A DNA stretch of 64,000 bases from Duganella flavida (GCF_009857445.1 NZ_WWCN01000015.1:62001-126000), one strand, 5' to 3'; shown: positions 8,950 to 17,910, counted from the stretch's first letter. Made by a program: numbers and translations. The notes: generated by a model not told the origin, from the letters alone.

Positions 8950-10089
8950 TTACTCGACCGCGAGAGCGGTCACTGTCCCTGATTGGGTTTGGAAAATCAA
9001 ATTCGTGCCGGCGATGATCGGGTCAGCATTGATTGCGCTGCCGTCAGTCGCCACACGACCTATAAATGCACCATCTTCCCGCGACAGGAAGTGGATGTAA
9101 CCCTGGTAGTCGCCAACTGCCACCGCACGGCCGTACGACACAGGGGTCGACAGTCCACGGTACGACAGTTTGTCGTTCTTCCAGGCGTTGGCGCCGTTTT
9201 CACGGCTATAGGCGCCAACTTCGCCTTTGTCGTCAGAGACGAATACAAAACGCTGGTCCACCGCTACGCCCCGGTCGGACGAAGTCGGCTTGCTCCAGTG
9301 CGGCGCGCCGGTGGTGGCATCGAAACAGGCCACACGGCCTTGATACGACACGGCGCATACATCTTTTTCGTAGATCACCGGCGTACCGGCGATATCGGTC
9401 ACACGTTCCAGTTCAGTGGCGCCGCGCGGTTCGCCGACCACCACTTCAAAACGCTGCAGGCCACCGGCCAGGTTCAGCGCCAGCAGCTTGCCGCCCGGCT
9501 GAGCGATGTAAGCGTTAGGACCGCTGATCACCATGCCCGGCGCATTACGCAGGGTCAGGGCCGGCGTGGTGCGCGCTACATTCCACTTGCGCGCGCCAGT
9601 CTTGGCGTCGAAACCAGTGATCATGTTATCGACACTGCGTACCACCACCACACCGCCGCCGGCTTCCGGCGACGACAGCACTTCGCTCGAAGCTTGCGCT
9701 TTCCACAGCTGCTTGCCGTTGGTGTCATACGCCAGGATCTGGCCTTTGACGCCGCCGACCACCACGACATCACCATCCACGCCCACGCCGGCAGTCAGGT
9801 CGACGCCGGTCTTGACGCGCCAGATTTCCTTGCCGGTAGCGGCGTTCAGGCGTACCAGCACGCCGTCGGCATCGGCCACGTACACGCTGTCGCCGGACAG
9901 CGCAGGCGTGAACACCGCGTTGCCCGATTTACCTACCGAGTACTTCCACACGACCTTTGGCGTCAGCGATGGATTCTTCAGCTCCACCAGCACTGCCGGC
10001 TGGTTCTTGGTTTCTTTGGACGAGAACAAGGAACAACCGGCCAACATCGCAAACACGCTTGCTGCAACTACTGTTTTGGTCATACGCAT
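8950..10089 (-). CDS. bamB: outer membrane assembly lipoprotein BamB
   Basis: 379-residue PQQ-type beta-propeller lipoprotein of the BAM complex, which inserts beta-barrel proteins into the outer membrane. The lipobox LAGC (Cys near residue 19) ends a short signal peptide. Repeats of the type Y(V/A)AD.DG.L.ALNA.TG...W follow along the chain. I chose ATG at 10089 because GAGG lies 10 bases upstream; a second ATG two codons later is less well placed. It stands between yfgM and der. Confidence 0.95.
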   Translation of the reverse strand: MRMTKTVVAASVFAMLAGCSLFSSKETKNQPAVLVELKNPSLTPKVVWKYSVGKSGNAVFTPALSGDSVYVADADGVLVRLNAATGKEIWRVKTGVDLTAGVGVDGDVVVVGGVKGQILAYDTNGKQLWKAQASSEVLSSPEAGGGVVVVRSVDNMITGFDAKTGARKWNVARTTPALTLRNAPGMVISGPNAYIAQPGGKLLALNLAGGLQRFEVVVGEPRGATELERVTDIAGTPVIYEKDVCAVSYQGRVACFDATTGAPHWSKPTSSDRGVAVDQRFVFVSDDKGEVGAYSRENGANAWKNDKLSYRGLSTPVSYGRAVAVGDYQGYIHFLSREDGAFIGRVATDGSAINADPIIAGTNLIFQTQSGTVTALAVE

Positions 10090-10118
10090 AAATTTTCAAC
10101 CTCAATCGTTACCTTGGA

Positions 10119-10180
10119 CGTCGCCCTCGCGAAAGCGGGGGCCCATACTCAGCATGGATTCCCGCCTGCGCGGGAATGAC
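10119..10180. repeat. intergenic palindromic repeat (double hairpin)
   Basis: Two adjacent hairpins lie between yfgM and bamB: CCCTCGC-GAAA-GCGGGGG (10124-10141, one mismatch) and ATTCCCGC-CTGC-GCGGGAAT (10158-10177, perfect). The second has the form of the GGATTCCCGC... dispersed elements common in betaproteobacterial intergenic DNA. No second copy is visible in this window, so the repeat nature is inferred from form. Confidence 0.6.
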
Positions 10181-10186
10181 GGCATC

Positions 10187-10819
10187 TTAGGCGGTGCCGC
10201 CGATGGCTTCCAGTTTCATTTGAATCAGCTGGCGGCCAGGATTTTTCTTGTCGGTGGCATCCAGTGCAGCCTTGTAGGCAGTGCGGGCTTCGGCCAGCTT
10301 GTTTTGCGCGGCTAATACGTCGCCCTTGCGGTCAGCAACGGCGCCGGCGAATTGCGCAGGCACGTCACCGGCCAGCACTTTCAGCGCTTCGTCGTAGGCT
10401 TTTTCGTCCAGCAGCACGCCGGCCAGACGCACTTTGGCGACGGCCTTGAACTCGTCGGCGCCGTGGTCCACTGCCCATTGCAGCTGGGCCTTGGCCGATT
10501 TCAGGTCGTTGGCTTCGAACGAGCTTTTAGCGGCAACCAGTGCGGCCATCGGCGCGTAAGCGGTGCTGCCAAATTGCGTTTCCATGTCTCCGGCGGCGCG
10601 CAGCACCTTGGCGTTGTCCTTGGCTTCCACGGCAGCTTGCACCTGGTCGTACAGCGCCGAGGCTTTGCCCGCCTGGTCGCGCTGGTAGTAGTTCCAGCCG
10701 TTCCAGCCGGAGTACGCAGCGAGGGCCGCGATCAGCACCCAGGTAGTCGAGTTGCCGTACTTGTCCCACCATGCTTTGAGGGACGCAATTTGTTCTTGTT
10801 CTTCAAGATCGTATGCCAT
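10187..10819 (-). CDS. YfgM-like TPR membrane protein
   Basis: 210 residues. A cytoplasmic N-terminus (MAYDLEEQEQIASLKAWWDKYGN) leads into one transmembrane segment (about residues 26-44). A periplasmic tetratricopeptide-like domain of paired helices follows. This is the UPF0070/YfgM architecture; YfgM is known as an ancillary SecYEG subunit that works with periplasmic chaperones. Position between hisS and bamB is the conserved one. Transcription runs through it from ispG and hisS towards der. Confidence 0.9.
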   Translation of the reverse strand: MAYDLEEQEQIASLKAWWDKYGNSTTWVLIAALAAYSGWNGWNYYQRDQAGKASALYDQVQAAVEAKDNAKVLRAAGDMETQFGSTAYAPMAALVAAKSSFEANDLKSAKAQLQWAVDHGADEFKAVAKVRLAGVLLDEKAYDEALKVLAGDVPAQFAGAVADRKGDVLAAQNKLAEARTAYKAALDATDKKNPGRQLIQMKLEAIGGTA

Positions 10820-10849
10820 GGTATTCGTCTGCCGTTATCGTTAATTGAA

Positions 10850-12193
10850 TTAGTGGTTGCAGTGCTCATCGTGCACGTGGTGGTGATGATCGCCGCTATC
10901 GGTGATCTGGTCCACCACGAAGTCTACTACCTGGTCGAACGGCACCGAGGTTTGCTGCTGTTCGCCTTCCGCCGCGCGCATCGCTTTCACGCTGGCGGTG
11001 TGGTTGGTGACTTCATCTTCGCCAATGATGACGGCAAATGCGGCGCCAGCGCCGTCGGCCTTCTTCATCTGCGATTTGAAGCTGCCCGCGCCGGCCAGGG
11101 TAGAGCCGTGCATGATCACGTCCAGGCCCGCATCGCGCAGGCGCTCGCCCAGTACGAAGGCTTGCAGCTGCGCCGCTTCGCCTTGATGCACCAGGTAGAC
11201 GTCGCACTGGTTAGGCATTTCCGGCTCGCCGGCTTCCTTCATCAGTTCCAGCAGGCGCTCGATGCCCATCGCGAAACCGACGGCAGGCGTAGGCTTGCCG
11301 CCAAACGATGCGATCAGCGGATCGTAACGGCCGCCAGCGCACACGGTACCCTGCGAACCCAGCGAGTCCGTCACCCATTCGAACACGGTGCGGTTGTAGT
11401 AATCCAGACCGCGCACCAGGCGGGTGTTGATCACGTAAGGAATGTTGTTGTGGTCGAGGATCTTGCGCACGCCGTTGAAGTGCGCCAGCGATTCTTCGCC
11501 CAGGTAGTCCATCAGCTTCGGCGCGGCGTTGACCATGTCCTGCATCGCAGGGTTCTTGGTGTCCAGAATGCGCAGCGGGTTGCTGTGCAGGCGGCGCTTG
11601 GCTTCGGCGTCGAGGATGTCTTCGTGCTTTTCCAAATACGCGATCAGGTCAACGCGGTGGCGCGCGCGCTCTTCGGCGTCGCCGATCGAGTTCAGTTCGA
11701 GGCGGATCTCCGGCAGGCCCAGGTCATCCCACAGACGGCGGCACAGCATAATCAGTTCCGCATCAACGTCAGGACCGGTGAAGCCGACCGCTTCGCAGCC
11801 GAACTGGTAGAACTGGCGATAGCGGCCGCGCTGCGGACGCTCGTGGCGGAACATCGGGCCGGTGTACCACAGGCGCTTCGGACCTTCGTACACCAGATTG
11901 TGCTCGATCACGGCGCGCACCGCGCCGGCCGTGCCTTCTGGGCGCAGGGTCAATTGGTCGCCGTTCATCGAATCTTCGAACGAGTACATCTCTTTTTCGA
12001 CGATGTCGGTGACCGCGCCAATGGCGCGTTTAAACAGCGCCGTATCTTCCACGATCGGCGTGCGGATCTGCTGGAAGCCATAGCTCTGCACCACCGACTG
12101 CGCGGTGTTTTCGAACAGCTGCCACAAGTGCGAGTCCTGCGGCAGGATGTCGTTCATGCCTTTGACGGCGGAGATTTTTTCTTGTTTAGACAT
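10850..12193 (-). CDS. hisS: histidyl-tRNA synthetase
   Basis: 447-residue class II synthetase that charges tRNA-His. Motif 2 (FRHERPQRGRYRQFYQFGCE) and the histidine signatures LVRGLDYYNRTVFEW and GGRYDPLIASFGG are intact, and motif 3 is GFAMGIERLLEL. The anticodon-binding domain follows. The last 15 residues are unusual: SGDHHHHVHDEHCNH, a His/Asp/Cys-rich tail beyond the normal end of the anticodon domain. Its start overlaps the ispG stop by 8 bases. Confidence 0.97.
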   Translation of the reverse strand: MSKQEKISAVKGMNDILPQDSHLWQLFENTAQSVVQSYGFQQIRTPIVEDTALFKRAIGAVTDIVEKEMYSFEDSMNGDQLTLRPEGTAGAVRAVIEHNLVYEGPKRLWYTGPMFRHERPQRGRYRQFYQFGCEAVGFTGPDVDAELIMLCRRLWDDLGLPEIRLELNSIGDAEERARHRVDLIAYLEKHEDILDAEAKRRLHSNPLRILDTKNPAMQDMVNAAPKLMDYLGEESLAHFNGVRKILDHNNIPYVINTRLVRGLDYYNRTVFEWVTDSLGSQGTVCAGGRYDPLIASFGGKPTPAVGFAMGIERLLELMKEAGEPEMPNQCDVYLVHQGEAAQLQAFVLGERLRDAGLDVIMHGSTLAGAGSFKSQMKKADGAGAAFAVIIGEDEVTNHTASVKAMRAAEGEQQQTSVPFDQVVDFVVDQITDSGDHHHHVHDEHCNH

Positions 12194-13442
12194 GTTTGCT
12201 GTAATTCTTCTTCACGTAATTCAGTACGATTTCCTGGAACTCTTCCACGATGCGCTCACCGCGCAGCGTTGCCACCTTGGCGCCATCGACGAACACCGGC
12301 GCGGCCGGCGATTCGCCGGTGCCCGGCAGGCTGATACCGATGTTGGCGTGCTTGGATTCGCCAGGACCGTTGACGATGCAACCCATCACGGCCACGTTCA
12401 TCGCCTCCACGCCCGGATAGGTCTTTTTCCATTCCGGCATCTGGTCGCGCAGGTAGGTCTGGATGTTATCAGCCAGCTCCTGGAAAGTGGTCGAGGTAGT
12501 GCGGCCGCAACCCGGGCATGCAATCACCATCGGGGTGAATTTGCGCAGGCCCATGGTCTGCAGGATCTCCTGCCCTACCACTACTTCCTTGGTGCGGTCG
12601 CCGCCCGGTTCCGGGGTCAGCGAAATGCGGATGGTATCGCCGATACCTTCTTGCAGCAGCACCGACAGCGCGGCAGTCGACGCCACGATACCCTTGCTGC
12701 CCATGCCCGCTTCGGTCAGGCCGAGGTGCAGCGGATAGTCGCAGCGCTTGCCCAACTCGCGGTACACAGCGATCAAATCCTGCACGCCCGAGACTTTGCA
12801 CGACAAGATAATTTTGTCGCGGGCCAGGCCCAGTTCTTCCGCGCGCACAGCGTTCTCGATGGCCGAAGTAATCAGCGCTTCATACATCACCTGCTGCGCG
12901 GTCCACGGATTGGCGCGGCCGGCGTTTTCGTCCATGATGCGCGCCAACAGCGCCTGATCCAGGCTACCCCAGTTGACGCCAATGCGTACCGGCTTGTCGT
13001 AGCGCGCTGCCACTTCAATCATCTGCGCAAACTGCGTATCGCGCTTGGCGCCCTTGCCCACGTTGCCCGGGTTGATGCGGTACTTGGACAGCGCTTGCGC
13101 GCACTCCGGGTAATCGTTCAGCAGCGTGTGGCCGTTGTAATGGAAGTCGCCGACCAGCGGCACGTCCACCTCCATCTTGTCCAGCTGCTCGCGGATGTAC
13201 GGCACCGCTTCGGCGGCTTCCGGACGGTCCACGGTCAAGCGCACCAGCTCCGAGCCGGCACGCGCCAGGTCGCGGATCTGGATCGCGGTTTCGATCGCGT
13301 TGGCGGTGTCGGTGTTGGTCATCGACTGCACCACCACCGGGGCGTCGCCGCCCACCCAGATCTTGCGCTCGCCGTGCGAGATCAACACCCGGCGGCTGGC
13401 GCGGCGGTCGATTGGTCCCGATGGAATAGCAGTTTGCGTCAT
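12186..13442 (-). CDS. ispG: 4-hydroxy-3-methylbut-2-enyl-diphosphate synthase
   Basis: 418 residues. Catalyses the penultimate step of the MEP isoprenoid pathway and carries a [4Fe-4S] cluster. The cluster ligands are visible as ACPGCGRTTST (about residues 305-315) and MGCIVNGPGE (about 351-360). The N-terminal TIM barrel starts with VQSMTNTDTANAIETAIQI. It is translated just ahead of hisS, with an 8-base overlap, and 20 bases after rodZ, the standard betaproteobacterial order rodZ-ispG-hisS. Confidence 0.97.
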   Translation of the reverse strand: MTQTAIPSGPIDRRASRRVLISHGERKIWVGGDAPVVVQSMTNTDTANAIETAIQIRDLARAGSELVRLTVDRPEAAEAVPYIREQLDKMEVDVPLVGDFHYNGHTLLNDYPECAQALSKYRINPGNVGKGAKRDTQFAQMIEVAARYDKPVRIGVNWGSLDQALLARIMDENAGRANPWTAQQVMYEALITSAIENAVRAEELGLARDKIILSCKVSGVQDLIAVYRELGKRCDYPLHLGLTEAGMGSKGIVASTAALSVLLQEGIGDTIRISLTPEPGGDRTKEVVVGQEILQTMGLRKFTPMVIACPGCGRTTSTTFQELADNIQTYLRDQMPEWKKTYPGVEAMNVAVMGCIVNGPGESKHANIGISLPGTGESPAAPVFVDGAKVATLRGERIVEEFQEIVLNYVKKNYSKHV

Positions 13443-13461
13443 GGTTTTACTCTGTCTTACT

Positions 13462-14502
13462 TTACTTGATATTTACGCGCGAAATGGTACCACCCGGGAT
13501 GGTCGGCAACGCCAGCGGCGCGCCGCCCAGCGAGGCTTCCACACCACCTGGCTTACCAACGATCAGCAGCGCTGGATCCTTGATATCGAAGGTCTCGGTA
13601 CTGCCGGCTTTCACCACGCGCGAAATCAGCGCGGTGGTGCCAGGGCGGCGAATCTCGACCCACGAATCTTCCGTTACTTTCAACACCAGCTGGTGACCGG
13701 CGCTGCTCGCTGTAATCGGCGCAGGCGTCGGCGCTGGCGCTGGCGCTGCGGCCACTGGGGCTGGCGCAGGAGCCGGTACCGGAGCAGGCGCCACCGGGGC
13801 CGGCGTCGGCGCAGGCACTGCTGCTGCCGGCGCCACTGCGGCGATTGCCGGTGCTGCTGGCACGGTCGCCGCACCTGCTGCTTGCTCACCTTGCGGCGGC
13901 ACCGAAATCAGCGGCACACTGGTCGACTGCACCGGCGCAGTTTCCTGCTCCGGCTTGACCAACGTGGTTTCAATCGCCGGCGTTTCGACCGGCTTCACTT
14001 CTTCTTTGCGCTCAAACAGCGAGGCCGGAATCAGGCCGCTCTGGTAGGCGTAGGCGCCTGCTGCGCCAACTACCACCACCACCGCCACGCCAATCAGCCA
14101 ACCGGCTGGCGCCGACGAACGGCCCGTCATCGACGGGAAGCGCGACTCGGAGAACGACGCCGCCAAATCCTTGCGCGGCGCAACCACGACCTCGGGGCTG
14201 GTCGGCTGCGCTGCTTCAATCATGGCGACCAACGGGGCCGCATCCATCTTCAATACCTTGGCGTAGGCACGCACGAAGCCGCGCGTGACCGCCATATTCG
14301 GCAGCGCGGCGTAATCGCCGGCTTCCAATGCCTTCACCTGGCGCACCGCCAGTTTCAGTTGGTCTGCAATCTGTTCCACCGTCCAACCCATCGCTTCGCG
14401 CTGGGCGCCCAGCAATGCGCCGGGCGTAGCCTTGCCAGTGTTGCCCTGCTCCTGCGGCGGTTCTGCCCACTCAGAATTCATTGGTACCCCTGTTTCACTC
14501 AT
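13462..14502 (-). CDS. rodZ: cytoskeletal protein RodZ (HTH / DUF4115)
   Basis: 346 residues from ATG at 14502 (MSETGVPMNSEW). An N-terminal Cro/C1-type HTH domain (LLGAQREAMGWTVEQIADQL) is followed by one transmembrane helix (GWLIGVAVVVVVGAAGAYAY), a long Pro/Ala-rich periplasmic linker and a C-terminal DUF4115 beta domain. RodZ links MreB filaments to the membrane in rod-shape maintenance. The start lies in an 8-base ATGAGTGA overlap with the pilW stop and follows GGGG. An in-frame extension upstream to 14634 would run deep into pilW and is rejected. Confidence 0.9.
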   Translation of the reverse strand: MSETGVPMNSEWAEPPQEQGNTGKATPGALLGAQREAMGWTVEQIADQLKLAVRQVKALEAGDYAALPNMAVTRGFVRAYAKVLKMDAAPLVAMIEAAQPTSPEVVVAPRKDLAASFSESRFPSMTGRSSAPAGWLIGVAVVVVVGAAGAYAYQSGLIPASLFERKEEVKPVETPAIETTLVKPEQETAPVQSTSVPLISVPPQGEQAAGAATVPAAPAIAAVAPAAAVPAPTPAPVAPAPVPAPAPAPVAAAPAPAPTPAPITASSAGHQLVLKVTEDSWVEIRRPGTTALISRVVKAGSTETFDIKDPALLIVGKPGGVEASLGGAPLALPTIPGGTISRVNIK

Positions 14503-15310
14503 CAAACGCCCCACGTTGATAAGCAGCATATTCGGCCGAACCGGCGTGGTGGCGACGCAATTGCGTCGCCCAACCAGATTCCGCGTCCTTATCGCCCAGC
14601 TTATGCTGCACCTTAATCGCGAGCCACAGCACATCGGCCGTCAGGCTCTCCATCTTTGCCACCTTGTTCAAACGGGTGATGAAGAAATTGGCGCGCACAT
14701 AATCGCCTTTTTCAACATACACCCGCGCCAGATTGGCGTTAGTGGCCGGCAGGTCGGGGGTCATCTGCAAGGCTTGCAGCAGATAACGCTCCGCGCTGGC
14801 GTAATCCTTGATCTTCAATGCGCACGAACCGGCATTGTTCGCGGCGCTGCCTGGCGAACGATATGCGCGGTTGTTCAGGGCCGCATCAAACAGCGGCAAC
14901 GATTCCTTCACACGGCCAAGCTGGCACAGGAAAGAACCGTAGTTGTTGGCCAGGTCTGGACTGGCCGGAGCCAGCTTGCGGGCGCGGACGAAGTTATCTT
15001 CGGCCAGTGCGGTCTCGCCCATCTGCTGGTAAATCAGGCCACGCATGCCGTAGCCGTCGGCGTAATTCGGGTCGGCGGCCAGCGCCAGCTTGACTTCATC
15101 CAGCGCCACCGGGTACTGGCCTTGCTCGAAGTAGCCAATCGCCAGCTGCATGCGAATGTCCACCTTGCGCTGCACGGCAGTAGCGTCCGAGGTGGTAGTC
15201 AGCTCGGCCTTGCCGCTCTTGCCCGGCCCCGACGAGGCGCAGCCAGCCAGCGCCCCAGCCACGCAAAGCGCGACGAGAGTGAGCCGGCTACGCTGCGCCA
15301 GGAAGGTCAT
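14495..15310 (-). CDS. pilW: type IV pilus biogenesis/stability lipoprotein PilW (PilF)
   Basis: 271 residues with a lipobox (LAGC, Cys near residue 24) and several tetratricopeptide repeats, e.g. QLAIGYFEQGQYPVALDEVKLALAADP written as helical pairs from about residue 55 onward. The family supports secretin assembly and pilus stability at the outer membrane. It sits between rlmN and rodZ, the standard place in gamma- and betaproteobacteria, overlapping both by a few bases. Confidence 0.9.
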   Translation of the reverse strand: MTFLAQRSRLTLVALCVAGALAGCASSGPGKSGKAELTTTSDATAVQRKVDIRMQLAIGYFEQGQYPVALDEVKLALAADPNYADGYGMRGLIYQQMGETALAEDNFVRARKLAPASPDLANNYGSFLCQLGRVKESLPLFDAALNNRAYRSPGSAANNAGSCALKIKDYASAERYLLQALQMTPDLPATNANLARVYVEKGDYVRANFFITRLNKVAKMESLTADVLWLAIKVQHKLGDKDAESGWATQLRRHHAGSAEYAAYQRGAFDE

Positions 15311-16482
15311 CAGGAACGGATCTCCACGATCTTGCCGAAGTTGGCGCCGAATTTAGTCTGGTACTCGGCCATTTTTTCCATGCGCTGCTGGACCTTGGTA
15401 CGGTCCTGCACTTCGCCGGCCAGCTGGCCGCAGGCGGCGTCGATATCGTCACCGCGGGTTTTGCGGATGGTAGTGACGATGCCGGCATCCAGCAAGACTT
15501 GCGCGAAGGCCGTGATGCGTGGATTCTTCGAGCGCAGCAGACCCGATTCCGGGAAGGGGTTGAACGGAATCAGGTTGAATTTGCAGTTCACGCCGAATTC
15601 TGGGTGCTGTACCAGCGCCACCAGTTCGCGCGCGTGTTGGTCGGTGTCGTTGACACCGTCAAGCATGCAGTACTCGAAGGTGATGAAGTCGCGCGGCGCA
15701 AACTCGATGTAGCGTTTGCAGGCGGCCATCAGCTCCTTGAGCGGGTATTTTTTGTTCAGCGGGATCAGGCCATTACGCAGCTCGTCGTTGGAGGCGTGCA
15801 GCGATACCGCCAGTGCCACCGGCACTTCTTGCGACAGCTTGTCGATCATCGGCACCACGCCCGAGGTGGACAGGGTGACGCGGCGGCGCGACAGGCCATA
15901 GGCGTTATCATCCAGCATCAGCTTCAGCGCAGTGGCGGTCGGCTCGTAGTTGAGCAGCGGCTCGCCCATGCCCATCATCACCACGTTGGTGATCTGGCGC
16001 TCGCCTTTCGGTCCTGGTTCGATGCCCTTGGTGCGGCGCAGTTCAAATTCGGCCATCCACAGCTGGCCGATGATTTCGCCCACGCTCAGGTTGCGGCTGA
16101 AGCCCTGTTTGCCCGTCGAGCAGAAGCGGCAATTGACGGCACAACCAGCCTGGGTCGAGATGCACAGCGTGCCACGGTTCTCTTCCGGGATGTACACGGT
16201 TTCCACGGCATTGCCGTTGCCGACGTCGACCAGCCATTTGCGGGTGCCGTCGGTGGAGGTGTGGTCGCTGATGATCTGCGGCGCCACGATCTGGGCGCGG
16301 GTCTTCAGCTTATCGCGCAGCGACTTGGCCAGATCCGTCATGCTGTCGAAGTCCGACGCACCGAATTGGTGGATCCAGCGTTGCAGTTGCTTGGCGCGGA
16401 ACGGCTTCTCTCCCAACTCGGCGCAATAAGCGGTGAGCTGCGCGGGATCGAAATCCAGCAAGTTGGTCAGAGGTGCGTTCAT
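15310..16482 (-). CDS. rlmN: dual-specificity 23S rRNA/tRNA adenine C2-methyltransferase RlmN
   Basis: Radical-SAM methyltransferase that modifies A2503 of 23S rRNA and A37 of some tRNAs. The CxxxCxxC cluster motif is CAVNCRFC (about residues 113-121). MMGMGEPLLNYE is present, and the C-terminal catalytic Cys is in DDIDAACGQLAGE. I chose the ATG at 16482 (MNAPLTNLLDFDP) because related proteins begin there. An in-frame ATG at 16509 is possible, but its ribosome-binding region lies inside a perfect palindrome. The stop overlaps the pilW start. Confidence 0.95.
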   Translation of the reverse strand: MNAPLTNLLDFDPAQLTAYCAELGEKPFRAKQLQRWIHQFGASDFDSMTDLAKSLRDKLKTRAQIVAPQIISDHTSTDGTRKWLVDVGNGNAVETVYIPEENRGTLCISTQAGCAVNCRFCSTGKQGFSRNLSVGEIIGQLWMAEFELRRTKGIEPGPKGERQITNVVMMGMGEPLLNYEPTATALKLMLDDNAYGLSRRRVTLSTSGVVPMIDKLSQEVPVALAVSLHASNDELRNGLIPLNKKYPLKELMAACKRYIEFAPRDFITFEYCMLDGVNDTDQHARELVALVQHPEFGVNCKFNLIPFNPFPESGLLRSKNPRITAFAQVLLDAGIVTTIRKTRGDDIDAACGQLAGEVQDRTKVQQRMEKMAEYQTKFGANFGKIVEIRS

Positions 16483-16514
16483 ATTTTGGCTCAAAACAGT
16501 ACTAATCATTTATC

Positions 16515-16542
16515 CCGTTTCCGCACCGCGGTGCGGAAACGG
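16515..16542. repeat. perfect 28-bp palindrome between ndk and rlmN
   Basis: Two 14-base arms (CCGTTTCCGCACCG and its exact complement) abut with no spacer. In RNA the innermost pairs would open to give a loop. On the minus strand no U run follows, so it does not look like a terminator. Its 3' arm contains the GGAAACGG part of the possible ribosome-binding site for the longer rlmN start at 16509. Confidence 0.7.
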
Positions 16543-16554
16543 AATCCCTACAAA

Positions 16555-16962
16555 TTACTTACCGAAGAAGTAAGCGATTTCAACAGCAGCGGCTTCAACA
16601 GCGTCCGAGCCGTGAACTGCGTTAGCGTCGATCGAGTCAGCGAAATCGGCGCGAATGGTGCCTGCGTCTGCTTTCTTAGGATCGGTAGCGCCCATCAGTT
16701 CGCGGTTTTTCAGAACGGCGTTTTCGCCTTCCAGGGCTTGGATCATGACTGGACCCGAAACCATGAAGTCCACCAGATCTTTGAAGAAGCCGCGCTCTTT
16801 GTGAGCAGCGTAGAAGCCTTCAGCTTCTTCGCGCGACAGTTGCTTCATTTGAGCGGCAACGATCTTCAGGCCAGCTTCTTCGAAGCGGGTGTAGATTTTG
16901 CCGATCACGTTTTTTGCAACTGCGTCTGGTTTGATGATCGACAGGGTGCGTTCGATTGCCAT
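16555..16962 (-). CDS. ndk: nucleoside diphosphate kinase
   Basis: 135 residues; transfers the gamma phosphate between nucleoside triphosphates and diphosphates via a phospho-His. The N-terminus MAIERTLSIIKPDAV and the catalytic HGSD motif (His near residue 117) are present, as is RELMGATDPKKA. It is about six residues shorter at the C-terminus than many betaproteobacterial homologues, ending in EIAYFFGK. It stands alone with its own leader (221 bases to the divergent gene) and precedes rlmN. Confidence 0.97.
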   Translation of the reverse strand: MAIERTLSIIKPDAVAKNVIGKIYTRFEEAGLKIVAAQMKQLSREEAEGFYAAHKERGFFKDLVDFMVSGPVMIQALEGENAVLKNRELMGATDPKKADAGTIRADFADSIDANAVHGSDAVEAAAVEIAYFFGK

Positions 16963-17183
16963 TTGAAAAACTCCAATAAAAAGAAAGGTTTAAAACAATA
17001 ATTGATAATCCAATCAACCTTTGATTTTACCATAGAACACTCTATATTCCGAAAAGCCGGAGCCATGAAGGCAGTTTAAGTCCGGATTAAGTGCCTTTTT
17101 GGCATGTTTTTGCGTATTCTTGACCCGCCATGCTATGCTTTTAGCAAGCGGTAACCTTTTACCCCGCATTTGGAGGTATCACG

Positions 17184-17864
17184 ATGATTAACATGCAAAA
17201 AACTTACGATCTGACGGAAAACCGTCGATTTGTCCAGCACAACGTGCTGCGTAATACTTATTGGCTGCTGGCCCTGTCGATGGTGCCAACCGTATTTGGC
17301 GCGGCGCTGGGCGTGGCCCTGCACCTGCCGCTGGGCGGCGGCCTGATGGCGCTGCTGTTCCTGGCGGTGGCCTTCGGCTTCATCTGGGGCATTGAAAAGA
17401 ACAAGGATTCCGGCGTGGGCGTGGCCTTGCTGCTGGGCTTCACCTTCTTCATGGGCCTGATGCTGACGCCACTGCTGTCGCGCATCCTCGGTTTCTCGAA
17501 CGGTGGCTTCCTGATCATGACCGCGTTCGGCGGTACGGCGGCCGTGTTTGCGGTGCTGGCGTCGGTGGCAACCGTGTCCAAGCGCGATTTCTCGGGCCTG
17601 GGTACCTGGCTGTTCGCGGGCGTAGTGATCCTGATGCTGGCGTCGATCGCCAACATCTTCCTGCAGATCCCGGCGCTGGCGATCGTGATGTCGGTGGTGG
17701 CAATTGCCATCTTCTCGGCGTACATCCTGTATGACGTGCAGCAGATCATCAACGGCGGCGAGACCAACTACATCACCGCCACCCTGGCGCTGTACCTGGA
17801 CGTGTACAACATCTTCACCAACCTGCTGCGCCTGTTGGGCATCTTCGGCGGCGACCGCGATTAA
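17184..17864 (+). CDS. Bax inhibitor-1/YccA family membrane protein
   Basis: 226 residues, seven predicted transmembrane segments and the family pattern near the C-terminus (SAYILYDVQQIINGGETNYITATLALYLDVYNIF, given here only in outline from about residue 181). Bacterial members are inner-membrane proteins; E. coli YccA interacts with FtsH and HflKC, whose genes are also in this window. The start follows TGGAGG with 8 bases spacing. It is transcribed alone, between ndk (divergent) and pbpC (convergent). Confidence 0.92.
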   Translation: MINMQKTYDLTENRRFVQHNVLRNTYWLLALSMVPTVFGAALGVALHLPLGGGLMALLFLAVAFGFIWGIEKNKDSGVGVALLLGFTFFMGLMLTPLLSRILGFSNGGFLIMTAFGGTAAVFAVLASVATVSKRDFSGLGTWLFAGVVILMLASIANIFLQIPALAIVMSVVAIAIFSAYILYDVQQIINGGETNYITATLALYLDVYNIFTNLLRLLGIFGGDRD

Positions 17865-17881
17865 GCGTCCCCTGCCCCACT

Positions 17882-17910
17882 AAAAAGCCGGCCTTCGCGC
17901 CGGCTTTTTT
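17882..17910. terminator. bidirectional terminator between yccA-like gene and pbpC
   Basis: Arms AAAAAGCCGGC (17882-17892) and GCCGGCTTTTT (17899-17909) enclose a 6-base loop, with T runs in both directions. It serves both convergent genes and touches the pbpC stop codon. Confidence 0.85.

Noticed and set aside
10352..12334. 660-codon plus-strand open frame across yfgM and hisS
   Set aside because: Shadow of hisS and yfgM on the minus strand; no domain pattern.
13700..13870. Ala/Pro-coding simple repeats in rodZ
   Set aside because: Typical periplasmic linker of RodZ, not a separate repeat element.
17105..17150. TTGACC plus TATGCT as a promoter of the Bax-inhibitor gene
   Set aside because: The two boxes are only 8 bases apart; no pair with normal spacing was convincing.
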